From: Flavobacteriales bacterium | GTDB taxonomy: Bacteria > Bacteroidota > Bacteroidia > Flavobacteriales_F > PHOS-HE28 | Length of the DNA: 64,000 bases | Assembly (NCBI GenBank): GCA_016705955.1 | Contig: JADJKO010000011.1 | Location: 62,001-126,000 of the forward strand | Direction: 5' to 3' | Part shown: one piece after another, positions 33,524 to 42,979 of the stretch | How the letters are laid out: every line of letters starts with the position of its first letter | Position numbering within the stretch: position 1 is the first letter of the stretch | Made by a program: the position numbers and the translations under genes | The notes under the pieces: model-generated | Database searches by the model: none | Told to the model about the DNA's origin: nothing | The model's input: only the letters and a program-made list of their open reading frames with translations

Positions 33524-34673
33524 TCGTCGTGTTCGATCGGCGGCGCAGCCAAATAAGGCCCGCTGCGCTGAATACCATGAGCAAGGTGGCGATGATCTCC
33601 GCTTGGGTGATGGTGCCCCACACCGGGACATTCACACGGATCTTCTCGATGAAGAAACGCTCGAGGCCATCCAAAAAGAGGAAGAGCAGGAAGATCGTTC
33701 CTGCGGGTTTCAACCGTTTCCGCAACGACCACAACACAGCGAAAAGCGCGAGACACATGATCGTCTCATACACGGACGTGGGATACACCGGATGCGGCAA
33801 CACCGTGCAATAGCCCGGGAAGCAGGTTCCATCAAGGATCGGTACACCGACGCCATTCACGTTGTTCGGATAGTCGTAGCTCCACAGCCAGTTCGGGATC
33901 CAACCCGGCGCCGGACTGTTGTTCACGATCCCCCAATCGCCATCACCGCTCACATGGCAACCGATCCGCCCGATCGCATACGCGAGCATCACGCCGGGTG
34001 CAGCGGCATCGGCACCGCTCCATGCAGGAATGCCGTGTTTGATGAAATAGCGGATCACCATTGCGCCAGCCATGATCAGCCCGCCGTACATCGTGAGGCC
34101 GCTGATGATGTCCTTGCCCATCGGATCTTCGAGGAAGGCGATGAACTGATCCGGATTCTCCAACCAGTGGAAGGTCTTCGCGCCGATGAAGCCCCAGATG
34201 GCGGCGATGATGGTGATGTTGCCCGCGTGTTCGTGCGGCATCATCTTCACTTCCTCCTGCTTCGGCTCGGGCAGTTTCGCCTTGTCCTTTTCGCGCCAGC
34301 GGAGGTACACGAGGATCCCGCCCACGCCGATGCCGCCTAGGAAATTCCCGGTGCCGCTCAAGAGGAACCCCGGTGGATCCGCAGTGACCTCCGCGAGGTT
34401 CATCACGAGGTAGAGGCCTTTCCAACCCAGGAGGAAGCCGAGCAGGAATTGGCCGATCAAGTCGCCAACGGATGCCGGAAGCCCTACGGTGATCGTGCGC
34501 ACCGATGGGCGCATCAGACCAAGTCCTTCCATCCGACGCAACTCAAGACTTAGTGTCCAATTCGCTAGGATGAACGCGATCGCGACGAAGAAACCGAAGC
34601 TGTTCAGGAATTTCAACGGCGACCAATCGAGGCCGAAGAGATCCAGGAAGACGTGGTAGATGGTGGGGTACAT
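33501..34673 (-). CDS. lgt: Prolipoprotein diacylglyceryl transferase
   Basis: 390 residues, longer than E. coli Lgt (291) because of a cytoplasmic insert around residues 130-160 (REKDKAKLPEPKQEEVKMM). About seven membrane helices. Signatures: GFFVAIAFILANWTL, MYGGLIMAG (in the place of HGGL), AYAIGRIGCHVSGDGDWG (the conserved Lgt GRIGC-N-G box), HPVYPTSVYE (HPtqlYE) and FLFLDGLERFFIEKIRVN near the end. Transfers diacylglycerol from phosphatidylglycerol to the lipobox Cys of prolipoproteins in the inner membrane; several such lipoproteins are encoded nearby. Stop overlaps the IMPase start; mtaB ends three bases before it. Confidence 0.88.
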   Translation of the reverse strand: MYPTIYHVFLDLFGLDWSPLKFLNSFGFFVAIAFILANWTLSLELRRMEGLGLMRPSVRTITVGLPASVGDLIGQFLLGFLLGWKGLYLVMNLAEVTADPPGFLLSGTGNFLGGIGVGGILVYLRWREKDKAKLPEPKQEEVKMMPHEHAGNITIIAAIWGFIGAKTFHWLENPDQFIAFLEDPMGKDIISGLTMYGGLIMAGAMVIRYFIKHGIPAWSGADAAAPGVMLAYAIGRIGCHVSGDGDWGIVNNSPAPGWIPNWLWSYDYPNNVNGVGVPILDGTCFPGYCTVLPHPVYPTSVYETIMCLALFAVLWSLRKRLKPAGTIFLLFLFLDGLERFFIEKIRVNVPVWGTITQAEIIATLLMVFSAAGLIWLRRRSNTTNGPQETH

Positions 34674-34676
34674 GGG

Positions 34677-36141
34677 TCAGTCGGCAGTAGCCAGTTGGCA
34701 GGAGGCAGTTTCGTGCGCCGACACATCATCAACTTTTCCGGTGATGTGACCATCACCGTTGATGCGGCCGAGTTCAATGGGAACGATGCGGTTCACGAGA
34801 TCAGCGGAGTAGGGGAGTGCCACGCGGATGTAGTTGTCGGTGTAACCGTGCATCACCTCCGCAGGGTCTCCCGACGAAGGAGGGGACCCTGCGGTTGAAG
34901 ATCCGCGGGCCGCAGGGTCAGCTGCGCGAGACCCTGCGGAGGTACTCGGCACACCGTCACCGGCTTCAAACAACACAGGCCGCTCGCTGCCCAGGGTGCC
35001 GCTCGTAGAACGCGCGTTGCAACTTGCTGCTCAGGATCCGCAACTGCTTGGTGCGTTCACGGCGGACCTCCATCGGCACCACATCCTCCATACGCACCGC
35101 GGTGGTGTTCGCGCGCTCGCTGTACGTGAAGACGTGCAAGTAGTCCACGGGGATGGAGCGCAGGAATGCGTGCGTCTTCACGAACTCCTCTTCCGTTTCG
35201 CCGGGTGTGCCGGTGATCACGTCCACACCGATGCACGCATGCGGCATGCGCTCCTTGATGCGTTGCACGCGCTCCGCGTAAAGCGCGGTGTCGTACCGGC
35301 GGCGCATGCGTTCCAGGATCATGTCACTACCGCTTTGCAAGGGCATGTGGAAGTGCGGTGCGAAGCGTTTGCTCGTCGCCACGAAGTCGATGACGCCGTC
35401 GTGGCAGAGGTTCGGTTCGATGCTGCTGATGCGGAAGCGCTCGATGCCTTCAACGGTGTCGAGCGCTTCGATGAGTTGAAGGAAGTCCTCGAGGGGAGTC
35501 AAGGGCTGGCGGCCGAAATCTCCGGTGTTCACGCCGGTGAGCACGATCTCCTTCACACCCGATGCAGCGATCGATTCGGCCTGCGCCACGGTCTCGGCGA
35601 TGGTGCCGCTGCGGCTTCGTCCGCGTGCGAGCGGAATGGTGCAGAAGGAGCAGAAGTAGTCGCAGCCGTCCTGCACTTTCAAAAAGGTGCGGGTGCGGTC
35701 GTTGGCATTGTATGAGGGAATGAAGCGCTTGACATCCTTGATGGGGGAGAAAAGCACCTCACCCCCGGCCCCTCTCCCAAGGAGAGGGGAGGAAATGCCC
35801 TTCTCAACGAATTCAGCCAGATCGAACTTTTCGTTCGCGCCGAGCACGAGGTCAACGCCGGGTATCGCGGCGATCTCCGTGGGCTTCAACTGCGCATAGC
35901 AACCCACAACCGCGATGAAGGCCTCGGAATTGATCCGCTGGAATTTGCGCACCCATTGGCGACATTCCTTATCCGCGTTCTCGGTCACGCTGCATGTGTT
36001 GAGCACGAAGACATCCGGGCGCTCCTCCACTTTCACCCGCGCATAACCAGCCTCCTCCAGCGAACGGGCCAGGGTGCTGGTCTCGCTGAAGTTGAGCTTG
36101 CAGCCCAAGGTGTGGAAGGCGACGGTGCGTGCGTGGCGCAT
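34677..36141 (-). CDS. mtaB: tRNA-t6A37 methylthiotransferase MtaB, frameshifted and repeat-invaded
   Basis: Radical-SAM enzyme converting t6A37 to ms2t6A in tRNA. Visible: N-terminal UPF0004 domain (HTLGCKLNFSET, LNTCSVTENADKECR, VGCYAQLKP), radical SAM CxxxCxxC in CDYFCSFCTIP, and the TRAM C-terminus. The reading frame stops at 34966 after GQRAACVV, but the next frame continues GSERPVLFEAGDG...VMHGYTDNYIRVALPYSADLV to 34677: one extra C in CCCTGGG around 34996-34998. Two insertions are in frame: a palindrome at 35756-35792 (residues SSPLLGRGAGGEV) and one at 34856-34942 (29 residues). The last residues (TASCQLATAD) are encoded by a dispersed repeat. With the frame corrected the protein has ~487 residues, versus ~430-450 usual. 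Confidence 0.85.
34680..34708. repeat. Dispersed repeat, copy 2 (encodes mtaB C-terminus)
   Basis: Carries GCAGTAGCCAGTTGGCAG, identical to 18 bases after the MORN-protein gene at 3343-3362. Here it is read on the minus strand as the final residues of mtaB (TASCQLATAD), so a repeat has extended or replaced the native C-terminus. The stop codon TGA at 34677-34679 is just outside. Confidence 0.6.
34856..34942. repeat. In-frame palindromic element A inside mtaB (87 bp)
   Basis: Outer arms CCTCCGCAGGGTCTC (34856-34870) and GAGACCCTGCGGAGG (34928-34942) are perfect 15-base inverted repeats; inside, GGACCCTGCGG and CCGCAGGGTC form a second pair. The element is 87 bases, 29 codons, and leaves the reading frame open; the encoded Ser/Ala/Gly/Pro-rich insert interrupts the conserved TRAM region between LFEAGDG and VMHGYTDNY. 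This resembles Rickettsia-type palindromic elements that insert into coding genes. Confidence 0.8.
35756..35792. repeat. In-frame palindromic element B inside mtaB
   Basis: ACCTCACCCCCGG precedes an inverted repeat CCCCTCTCC (35769-35777), loop CAA, GGAGAGGGG (35781-35789), then AGG. Such CCCCTCTCC/GGAGAGGGG elements are a repeat type I know from several bacterial genomes. It is read in frame as SSPLLGRGAGGEV in the loop between GANEKFDLAEFVE and the KRFIPSYNANDRTRT segment, where MtaB proteins otherwise have an unrelated variable linker. Confidence 0.75.
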
Positions 36142-36149
36142 AGGGGCGG

Positions 36150-36157
36150 CGAAGATA
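36150..36157 (-). promoter_or_regulatory. Candidate -7 box of mtaB
   Basis: Minus strand TATCTTCG, 7 of 8 to TAnnTTTG, eight bases before the mtaB ATG at 36141. Lies in the divergent spacer (36142-36266) to the secreted-protein array. Confidence 0.35.
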
Positions 36158-36266
36158 CCCGGAGGGTCCTGTTGAAAGGACTTGGCCTACCTTCAGGCAT
36201 CCAAATCCGGAAGGGTCGTCTGCCGAGTGGCAGGATACCCTCCCGGCCGCCACCGAACCAAGACCC

Positions 36267-38522
36267 ATGACGCGAACCTTACGCGGGACCTTCCTTTCTC
36301 TTGTCCTTGTGATCGCCGCTGGCGCGCATGCGCTTACGGTAACGCTCACCCCTCACCATGAGTTCTGCGGCAATGCCAGCGGCTGGATCGATTGCACCGT
36401 AAGCGGCGGTGTGCCACCCTACACCTTCGCGTGGAGCAATGCCGATACCAGTGAGGATGTGTACGCGCTGGTGGCGGGGATCTACTCGGTGACGGTGACG
36501 GACTTCGTGGGCACGCAGGTGATCGAGCAGACCACCGTGAACAGCTTGACCGCATACCCTCCCGCCGCGTTCCTTGGTCAGCGGGCGTATTGCCTCTCCG
36601 GCGGGGGAGCCGCAACGGCGCATTCGGTGGTGGAATTGGTCGGACTTCAGGAGCAGTATTTCAACCTGGGTTACCCTTTGCCTCAACAGCCATTGATGTT
36701 CAACGGCGTGGTGGCCGAGGAATTCCTTGAGGTCAGCGGTTTTCCCAGTTACTTGATCATGGCCAGCGCCATGCCTGGGGTCACCTACCAAGTCTCCTTT
36801 ACGGACAACAGCGGGTGCCCCGGAGCGATCGATCTACGCAATGGATGGGAGGTGGAATGGCCGACGATGAGCGTGCTGGACGTGCAGGGTGCATGTTCTT
36901 CCGGCAACAATGGCGTGATCCAACTCGCCCTCACCGCCGAAGGGCACCAGCAATTCACCGACCTGGAACTGCGGCGTGCGGACCATTCGCTGGTGGAGAG
37001 GCAGGGAGCCGGAAACCAGGCTGGGGTACAACAGTTCTCGGCCTTGGTCCCTGGCGATTACTGGGTGGTGCAACGGATCCTATCACTTGGCAATTCCACT
37101 TTGGGAGCGCAGATCAGGGCGTTTTGTGGCGACTCGATCTTCGTGACCGTACCTGACCTCGGTGCTGCTTGCGGCAATGTGAACGGTACGGTGTACATGG
37201 ACTACAACGTGGACTGTGTGATGGGCAGCGCCGGATCCGAGACGCGCGTACCCTGTGCGATCCTGGAGTTCCAGCCGGGGCCGGTCTATGCTACTGCGAA
37301 TGCCAGCGGTGCATACAGCATCAACCTGGCCAGTGGTGCCTACACCTTGCAGCAGATCGCTGCGGACATCGCGCAGCATTGTCCTGCACCTCCAGCGCCC
37401 GTGAATGTGGTCGGCGTGCAGACCTTGAACATCGCGGACACCGCGCTGGTGCCGATGGATGCCGAAGTGATGATCGCGAATGGTCCGGCGCGGCCGGGCT
37501 TCGAACTGCACTACGTGATCCAACAGACCAACCTCACCCCGGCGAGCACAGGCAATACCAGCACGGTCTTCACCTTCGATCCTGCGGTGACGTACGTCAG
37601 TGCCTCACCCGCGCCGAGCAATGTGAACGGTAATGTGCTTACGTGGAACCAGAACGCGATGGGGGCCTTCGGGATCCGCACTATCCAGGTGCAGTTGCAG
37701 GTGCCGCCGGATGTGGGCTTGATCGGCACGGTGCTCAATGCATCGGTATCGCTCACAACGATCAACACGGACGCCGTAGCTGCCAACAACAGCGCGAGCA
37801 CGATCTTGACGGTCACGGCGAGCTACGATCCGAACGACAAGGTCGCGCTGACCAGTTCGCAATGGAGCAATGATCTCTACTACATCGACGTGGACGACTG
37901 GGTCGACTACACTGTACGCTTCCAGAACACGGGAACCGACACGGCCTTCACGGTGATCATTACCGATACGCTGCCCAGCACCTTGGACCTGGCATCGGTC
38001 CAGTGGGGGGCAAGCTCGCACACCTGCATGCGATCGCTCACCAGCCAGGGGATCTTGAAATTCATTTTCCCGAACATTCTGCTGCCCGACAGCAATGTGA
38101 ACGAAGCAGCGAGCCATGGCTTCGCATCCTTCCGCATCAAGCTGCGCACGCCGGTCCTGCCCGGCACGATCATCGAGAATGTCGCAAACATCTTCTTCGA
38201 CTTCAATCCGCCGGTGATCACCGAGCCGAGCGTGCTGGTGGCGGAGTTCAGTACGGGGGTGATCGATGTGCAACAGGCCCGGATGCAACTGTACCCGAAT
38301 CCCGCCAACGATCGCGTGCGCGTGAACTGGCCGCAAGGAACGCCTCTGAATTCGTCCTGGTCCCTCGTTGCGCCGGATGGTCGGGTCGTGCTGAGTGGAA
38401 GAACCACGGCCCAGGATGAGAACCTCGATATTCGTTCTGCGGCCACCGGGGCATACGTGCTCCGTCTGGAGACCAACACCGCGATCAGCTCAGTCACGTT
38501 GCTCAGATCCACCCACCCATGA
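36267..38522 (+). CDS. T9SS-secreted SprB-repeat/DUF7619-like surface protein, copy 1
   Basis: 751 residues. Signal peptide MTRTLRGTFLSLVLVIAAGAHA. Residues ~25-85: SprB-like repeat (CTVSGGVPPYTFAWSNADTSE, AGIYSVTVTDFVG). Middle: CGNVNGTVYMDYNVDCV, an SdrD-B/prealbumin-like beta segment. Then a DUF11-like segment (ANGPARPGFELHYVIQQTN) and a DUF7619-like domain opening ASYDPNDKVAL with YTVRFQNTGTDTAFTVIITDTL and NIFFDFNPPVITEPSV. C-terminal T9SS tail (LYPNPANDRVRVNWPQG ... GAYVLRLET). Extracellular adhesin-like or filament-like surface protein by architecture; SprB repeats are known from gliding/adhesion proteins. First of five tandem paralogues; its stop overlaps the next ATG by four bases. 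Confidence 0.85.
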   Translation: MTRTLRGTFLSLVLVIAAGAHALTVTLTPHHEFCGNASGWIDCTVSGGVPPYTFAWSNADTSEDVYALVAGIYSVTVTDFVGTQVIEQTTVNSLTAYPPAAFLGQRAYCLSGGGAATAHSVVELVGLQEQYFNLGYPLPQQPLMFNGVVAEEFLEVSGFPSYLIMASAMPGVTYQVSFTDNSGCPGAIDLRNGWEVEWPTMSVLDVQGACSSGNNGVIQLALTAEGHQQFTDLELRRADHSLVERQGAGNQAGVQQFSALVPGDYWVVQRILSLGNSTLGAQIRAFCGDSIFVTVPDLGAACGNVNGTVYMDYNVDCVMGSAGSETRVPCAILEFQPGPVYATANASGAYSINLASGAYTLQQIAADIAQHCPAPPAPVNVVGVQTLNIADTALVPMDAEVMIANGPARPGFELHYVIQQTNLTPASTGNTSTVFTFDPAVTYVSASPAPSNVNGNVLTWNQNAMGAFGIRTIQVQLQVPPDVGLIGTVLNASVSLTTINTDAVAANNSASTILTVTASYDPNDKVALTSSQWSNDLYYIDVDDWVDYTVRFQNTGTDTAFTVIITDTLPSTLDLASVQWGASSHTCMRSLTSQGILKFIFPNILLPDSNVNEAASHGFASFRIKLRTPVLPGTIIENVANIFFDFNPPVITEPSVLVAEFSTGVIDVQQARMQLYPNPANDRVRVNWPQGTPLNSSWSLVAPDGRVVLSGRTTAQDENLDIRSAATGAYVLRLETNTAISSVTLLRSTHP

Positions 38523-40768
38523 ACCGGAACATTACACTTGCCTCTGCCGCATTCCTGCTCTGCTCGCTCACTTCTTCCGCGGTTTCCGTGGTCGTCTACA
38601 AGGCATCGGATGCGCCCTGTGGCCAATCACTTGGTTACCTCACTGCAGAGATTTCTGGCGGAACGCCTCCATTCACTTATCAATGGAGCAATGGAGCCAC
38701 CACCCCGGTCATCGAATTCCTTCCACCCGGCATCTATTCCGTAACGGTCACCGACGCACTTAGCGATATGGCCACGGATGATGAAGAGATCCTCGTCACC
38801 AGCTTTCACCCCTCATATCAAGGTGGGTTCCAGGGCCTCGTGCATTGTGCGGGGGATAACCCATATGCCTTCGTCTTCTTGGACGACCCGCACCATGGAC
38901 CTGAGCCGCATTCGATCCAGACACCGGGCACCTTGTTCGGCAACTTCACCGATCAGTACGGCGGATCGCTCAACTACTACGCCATCTGGATGAACGCGGC
39001 CCCGGGCAGTTGGGTCAACTTGGATTGGACCGATGGCTTGGGTTGTCCGGGATCGACCATCCTGCAGATCTCGAACGCTTTTGTGCCACCGAACGTGCAG
39101 ATCAACAGTGTGCTCGGTGCGTGTGGAGGGAGTAACGGCCGCATCGGTGTAGCGGTGAGTGGTGCCGATCCAAGTCAGTATTTCAGAGTGAACATTCGCA
39201 CACTCAATGGCGAGATCCCCCCGAGTCAGCTATTTAGTGGGGGGAGCCAAGGAATAACGGGCAACACCTCCTTCAACTTCTCCAACCTCGCTGCCGGTGC
39301 CTATTGGATCATCACCGATCCGGATATCCTAGGCTCTGTGCCGAATGGTCCAGGTGGGCAACTCAATTGCGTGGATTCCATGTACGTGGAAGTGCCTGAC
39401 TACTTCGGGCAATGCGCTTATGTGGGTGGTCAGGTCTTCATCGATCACAACCAGGATTGTGTGCGCGACGCGAACGATCCGGCATTGCGCTTCAGGCTCA
39501 TCGAATACACGCCAGGCCCGTACTATGCGATCACCAACTACCTCGGGAATTACGGGATCTACCTTCCCAATGGAAGTTTCAGCATGGATGTGCAAGGCAC
39601 GGGATCCGACCTTTATCCGATCTGCCCATCGGGTCAGCCGATACCGGTCGTGTTGAGCGGCGTGAACCAAGTGGTGAACGTGGCCGATAGCAGCTTGGTG
39701 CCGCTGGATCTGATCACTACGATATCCGGCTGGCCTGCACGCATCGGTTTTCAGCACACGACCAGGATGCGTGTTCTTAATAGTAGCGGCCAGACGTCGG
39801 GAGCGATCACAGCGACCATGGAGTTCGATCCGCAGATGAGCTTCATCAGTGCATATCCAGCGCCCACTTCGGTGGTCGGCAATTTGGTGACCTGGAACCT
39901 GCCAGCGCTGATAGGCTATGATTTCGTGTATGCCTCGGTCCAATTGCAGGTGCCGGTGGATATCGGCTTGATCGGTGCGCCCTACAGCCATATTGCCACT
40001 GCGAGCCAGGGCCTAGCCGAAGTAACGCTGGCTAATAATTCAGTCACCCGGAATTCGTTCTTCACCGCGAGCTACGACCCCAACGACAAACTGGTCGAGA
40101 CCAGTTCGGGGGCGAGCGAAAGCCTGTACCTCATCGATGAGGACGAGTGGATGGAATACACTATCCGCTTCCAGAACACCGGCAGTGACACAGCCTTTAC
40201 CGTGGTGGTGCGCGATGTTCTTCCCCTGACATTGGACATGGGCACCTTCGAGCAGGGGATCGCCTCACATCCGTTCGATGTGAGCTTCAAACCCGGCAGG
40301 GTGGTGGAGTGGCGCTTCGCGAATATCCTGCTGCCGGACAGCAACGTGAACGAAGGTGACAGCCACGGGCAGGTTTCATTCCGCATCCGACCGCACCTGC
40401 CGTTGCTACCTGGCACCGTGATCGAGAACACGGCCAACATCTATTTCGATTACAATCCACCGGTGATCACCGAGCCAAGTGTGCTCACGGCGGAGTTCAG
40501 CACGTCGGTAGATATGGCGAACGGTCCGACCGATCACCTTGTCACGATCCAACCGGTCCCGGCAAAGGAGGCCACGGACATCATTTCGAACGGCCCCGCG
40601 ATAAGCACGGTACGCATGCTTGCAATGGATGGCCGGACGATGATGACGCGATCTGGACGCACCGGTTCAGTGCATCTGTTGCTGGACGGCATGGCGGATG
40701 GCATGTACGTCGTCGTCACCCACTTGATCGATGGATCGGTCCATCGGAACACATTCATCAAACAATAG
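38519..40768 (+). CDS. T9SS-secreted SprB-repeat/DUF7619-like surface protein, copy 2
   Basis: 749 residues, same architecture as copy 1. Signal peptide MNRNITLASAAFLLCSLTSSA; SprB-like repeat EISGGTPPFTYQWSNGATTP; IDHNQDCVRDANDPALRF (SdrD-B-like); domain opening ASYDPNDKLVETSSGASESL with YTIRFQNTGSDTAFTVVVRD and NIYFDYNPPVITEPSVL; T9SS tail starting near VTIQPVPAKEATDI and ending VHRNTFIKQ. Overlaps copy 1 by four bases and is five bases from copy 3, so the array is one transcription unit. Sequence identity to copy 1 is clearest in the DUF7619-like domain and lowest in the region after the SprB repeat, which suggests diversifying ligand-facing parts. Confidence 0.85.
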   Translation: MNRNITLASAAFLLCSLTSSAVSVVVYKASDAPCGQSLGYLTAEISGGTPPFTYQWSNGATTPVIEFLPPGIYSVTVTDALSDMATDDEEILVTSFHPSYQGGFQGLVHCAGDNPYAFVFLDDPHHGPEPHSIQTPGTLFGNFTDQYGGSLNYYAIWMNAAPGSWVNLDWTDGLGCPGSTILQISNAFVPPNVQINSVLGACGGSNGRIGVAVSGADPSQYFRVNIRTLNGEIPPSQLFSGGSQGITGNTSFNFSNLAAGAYWIITDPDILGSVPNGPGGQLNCVDSMYVEVPDYFGQCAYVGGQVFIDHNQDCVRDANDPALRFRLIEYTPGPYYAITNYLGNYGIYLPNGSFSMDVQGTGSDLYPICPSGQPIPVVLSGVNQVVNVADSSLVPLDLITTISGWPARIGFQHTTRMRVLNSSGQTSGAITATMEFDPQMSFISAYPAPTSVVGNLVTWNLPALIGYDFVYASVQLQVPVDIGLIGAPYSHIATASQGLAEVTLANNSVTRNSFFTASYDPNDKLVETSSGASESLYLIDEDEWMEYTIRFQNTGSDTAFTVVVRDVLPLTLDMGTFEQGIASHPFDVSFKPGRVVEWRFANILLPDSNVNEGDSHGQVSFRIRPHLPLLPGTVIENTANIYFDYNPPVITEPSVLTAEFSTSVDMANGPTDHLVTIQPVPAKEATDIISNGPAISTVRMLAMDGRTMMTRSGRTGSVHLLLDGMADGMYVVVTHLIDGSVHRNTFIKQ

Positions 40769-40773
40769 ACAAC

Positions 40774-42943
40774 ATGCGATTCATCCTCTCCCTTGCAGCG
40801 GTCGTTCCTTGTAGCCTGATGGCCATGTACATCAGCACGGACAGCATCTTCAACTCACCATGCTCCTACAACGACGGCAGGATCTACATCACGCCAACGG
40901 GCGGCACCGGGCCATACACCTATGCTTGGGACGATGGTCCGACCATTGAGGACAGGACAGGGCTCGCCCTGGCAGCTATGGGGTCACCGTTACGGACTTC
41001 GTTGGTGCCACGGCCACCGGTAGCTGGAGCATCTACCTAACGGATCTTGGCCAGCCGCTCAATTCGTTCATCATCGATGGCCAAGGCTTCAATCCTTGCC
41101 CTGGGCAACACAACGGATCGGTGCTTTACGCGGCGCATTACCTGAACGGTATCCCGCCTTACAACGTGAGCATGCAGGTAAGCGGCGTGAGCTTGGACCT
41201 GGCAGGCTATGACCAGCAAGGTGATCCGTATTTCTCGGGGGTCGGGAATGGTGATCAGGTGGATGTGTACATCAATGATCAAGGGGGATGCACGGGGCAG
41301 TTCTCCTTCATGGTGAGCGGGCCGTTGGGCGTGCCCGCTACGGTCCAGGCGAACGGGGCTTGTGCCGGCCAGGCTAACGGTAGCGCGCTCATCATCCCCT
41401 CGCAGGAAATGCTCGATTGGAGCGGTGGCGGCGGTTTCAAGGTCATCAATGACCTGACGCAGCAGATCGCCTTCAACATCCCGTATTACCCGAACGATTC
41501 CATCATGGTACCCGGTCTCGCTGCGGGTGACTATACGATCTACCCGACCGCTCCAGTGGTGGCCGGATGTTATACGGCAGGCCAGTTCACCATACCCGAC
41601 CTAGGGAGCACTTGCGGTAACATCAGCGGAACGGTGTTCATCGACCACGATCAGAATTGCTCCCAGGACGCAGGTGACGTTGGACTCTCGGAGCGCCTGC
41701 TCACCATCGGACCGGGTCCGGACTATGCGATCACCGATGCGAACGGCCACTATTCGCGCAATCTTCTTCCGGGCGACTTCGACATCAGCCTGAACGACGC
41801 GGACCTTCTGCAGCTTTGTCCGGGTACTTCGCCTGTACCGTTCACCATTTCCAGCGGAACGCCGTTGGTGAACATCGATCTTGCCGACAGCAGCCTTGCT
41901 CCGCTGGACCTGGTGGCCTCCCTCGTCGGCCTTTCCCCGGCGAGGCCGGGTTTCGAGTTCGTCACTTGGCTGCGTGTGGTGAACACGAGCGGACAACTCA
42001 GCGGACCCCTGACCGGGAGTTTCACATTCGACCCGACGTTCACCTATGTGGATGCCTATCCCGCACCGGCGAACGTGAGCGGCAACGTGATCACGTGGTC
42101 GATGGGCGCATTGGGTTCATTCGCCTCGCCGTACTTCTCCGTCACCTTGAGCGTTCCTCCCGATCCCGGGCTCATCGGCAGCACCTTCCCTTGTTCTTCA
42201 CCAGTAGCCAACCGCTTACGGAAACTTCCCTGACGAACAACGATGTGCTCATCGATGTCACGGTGCAGGGCAGCTATGACCCGAATGTGAAGACGGTCGA
42301 ACCGCGGGATGTTTATCTTATCGATCAGGACAGTACGCTCACCTATACGATCTGCTTCCAGAACACCGGAACGGACACGGCTTTCACGGTGGTCGTCACG
42401 GATACGCTGGATGCACTGTTGGACATAGGCACGCTTCAGCTCTTGGGCGCGTCCCATGCCTACATTCCGCAGCTTGATGATCCGCGCGTGCTCCGCTTCA
42501 CCTTCAACAACATCAACCTGCCGGACAGTGGCACCAATGAGACGCTCAGTCATGGTGCGTTGAGCTTCCGCATCAGGCCGCATGCATCTCTTCAGCCGGG
42601 TGACGTCATCAGCAACACCGCCAACATCTTCTTCGACCTCAACCCGCCGGTGATCACTGCCCCGAGTGTGTTGGTGGCGGAGTTCAGTACTGATGTACAG
42701 GGGCAGGAGCAAGGGCAGGTCATCCTCGCCCCGAATCCAGCGAGCGATCGCATCACCATAACGTCACCGATCGAGTTGCGCTCGGTGAAGTTGTTCTCCC
42801 CGGACGGCCGCGTGATCCAACAGCAACGCGTTGGCGCTTCGGTGGTGACGCTTGATATCGCCGGACTGGCCGGTGGTAGCTATGTGGTCGAGATCACCGA
42901 TCGGAACGGTCGAGTTCTCCGCGATCGATTCATCAAGCAGTAG
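40774..42943 (+). CDS. T9SS-secreted SprB-repeat/DUF7619-like protein, copy 3, two frameshifts
   Basis: Same family, split into three open frames by two apparent single-base deletions: near 40968 (after PTIEDRTGLA, where GSYGVTVTDFVGAT continues in the next frame) and near 42193 (after GLIGSTFP, where LFFTSSQPLTETSLTNNDV continues). Joined product ~723 residues. Signal peptide MRFILSLAAVVPCSLMA; repeat PTGGTGPYTYAWDDGPTI; GTVFIDHDQNCSQDAGDVGL; DUF7619-like domain beginning GSYDPNVKTVEPRDVYLIDQD; NIFFDLNPPVITAPSVLVAEF; T9SS tail ILAPNPASDRITITSP to DRFIKQ. Both breaks fall inside otherwise conserved sequence, so I read them as sequencing errors, though real decay of one tandem copy cannot be excluded. 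Confidence 0.78.
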
Positions 42944-42979
42944 GTTCAGCCGAACGGTCTGCCCAACATCCACGTTTCC

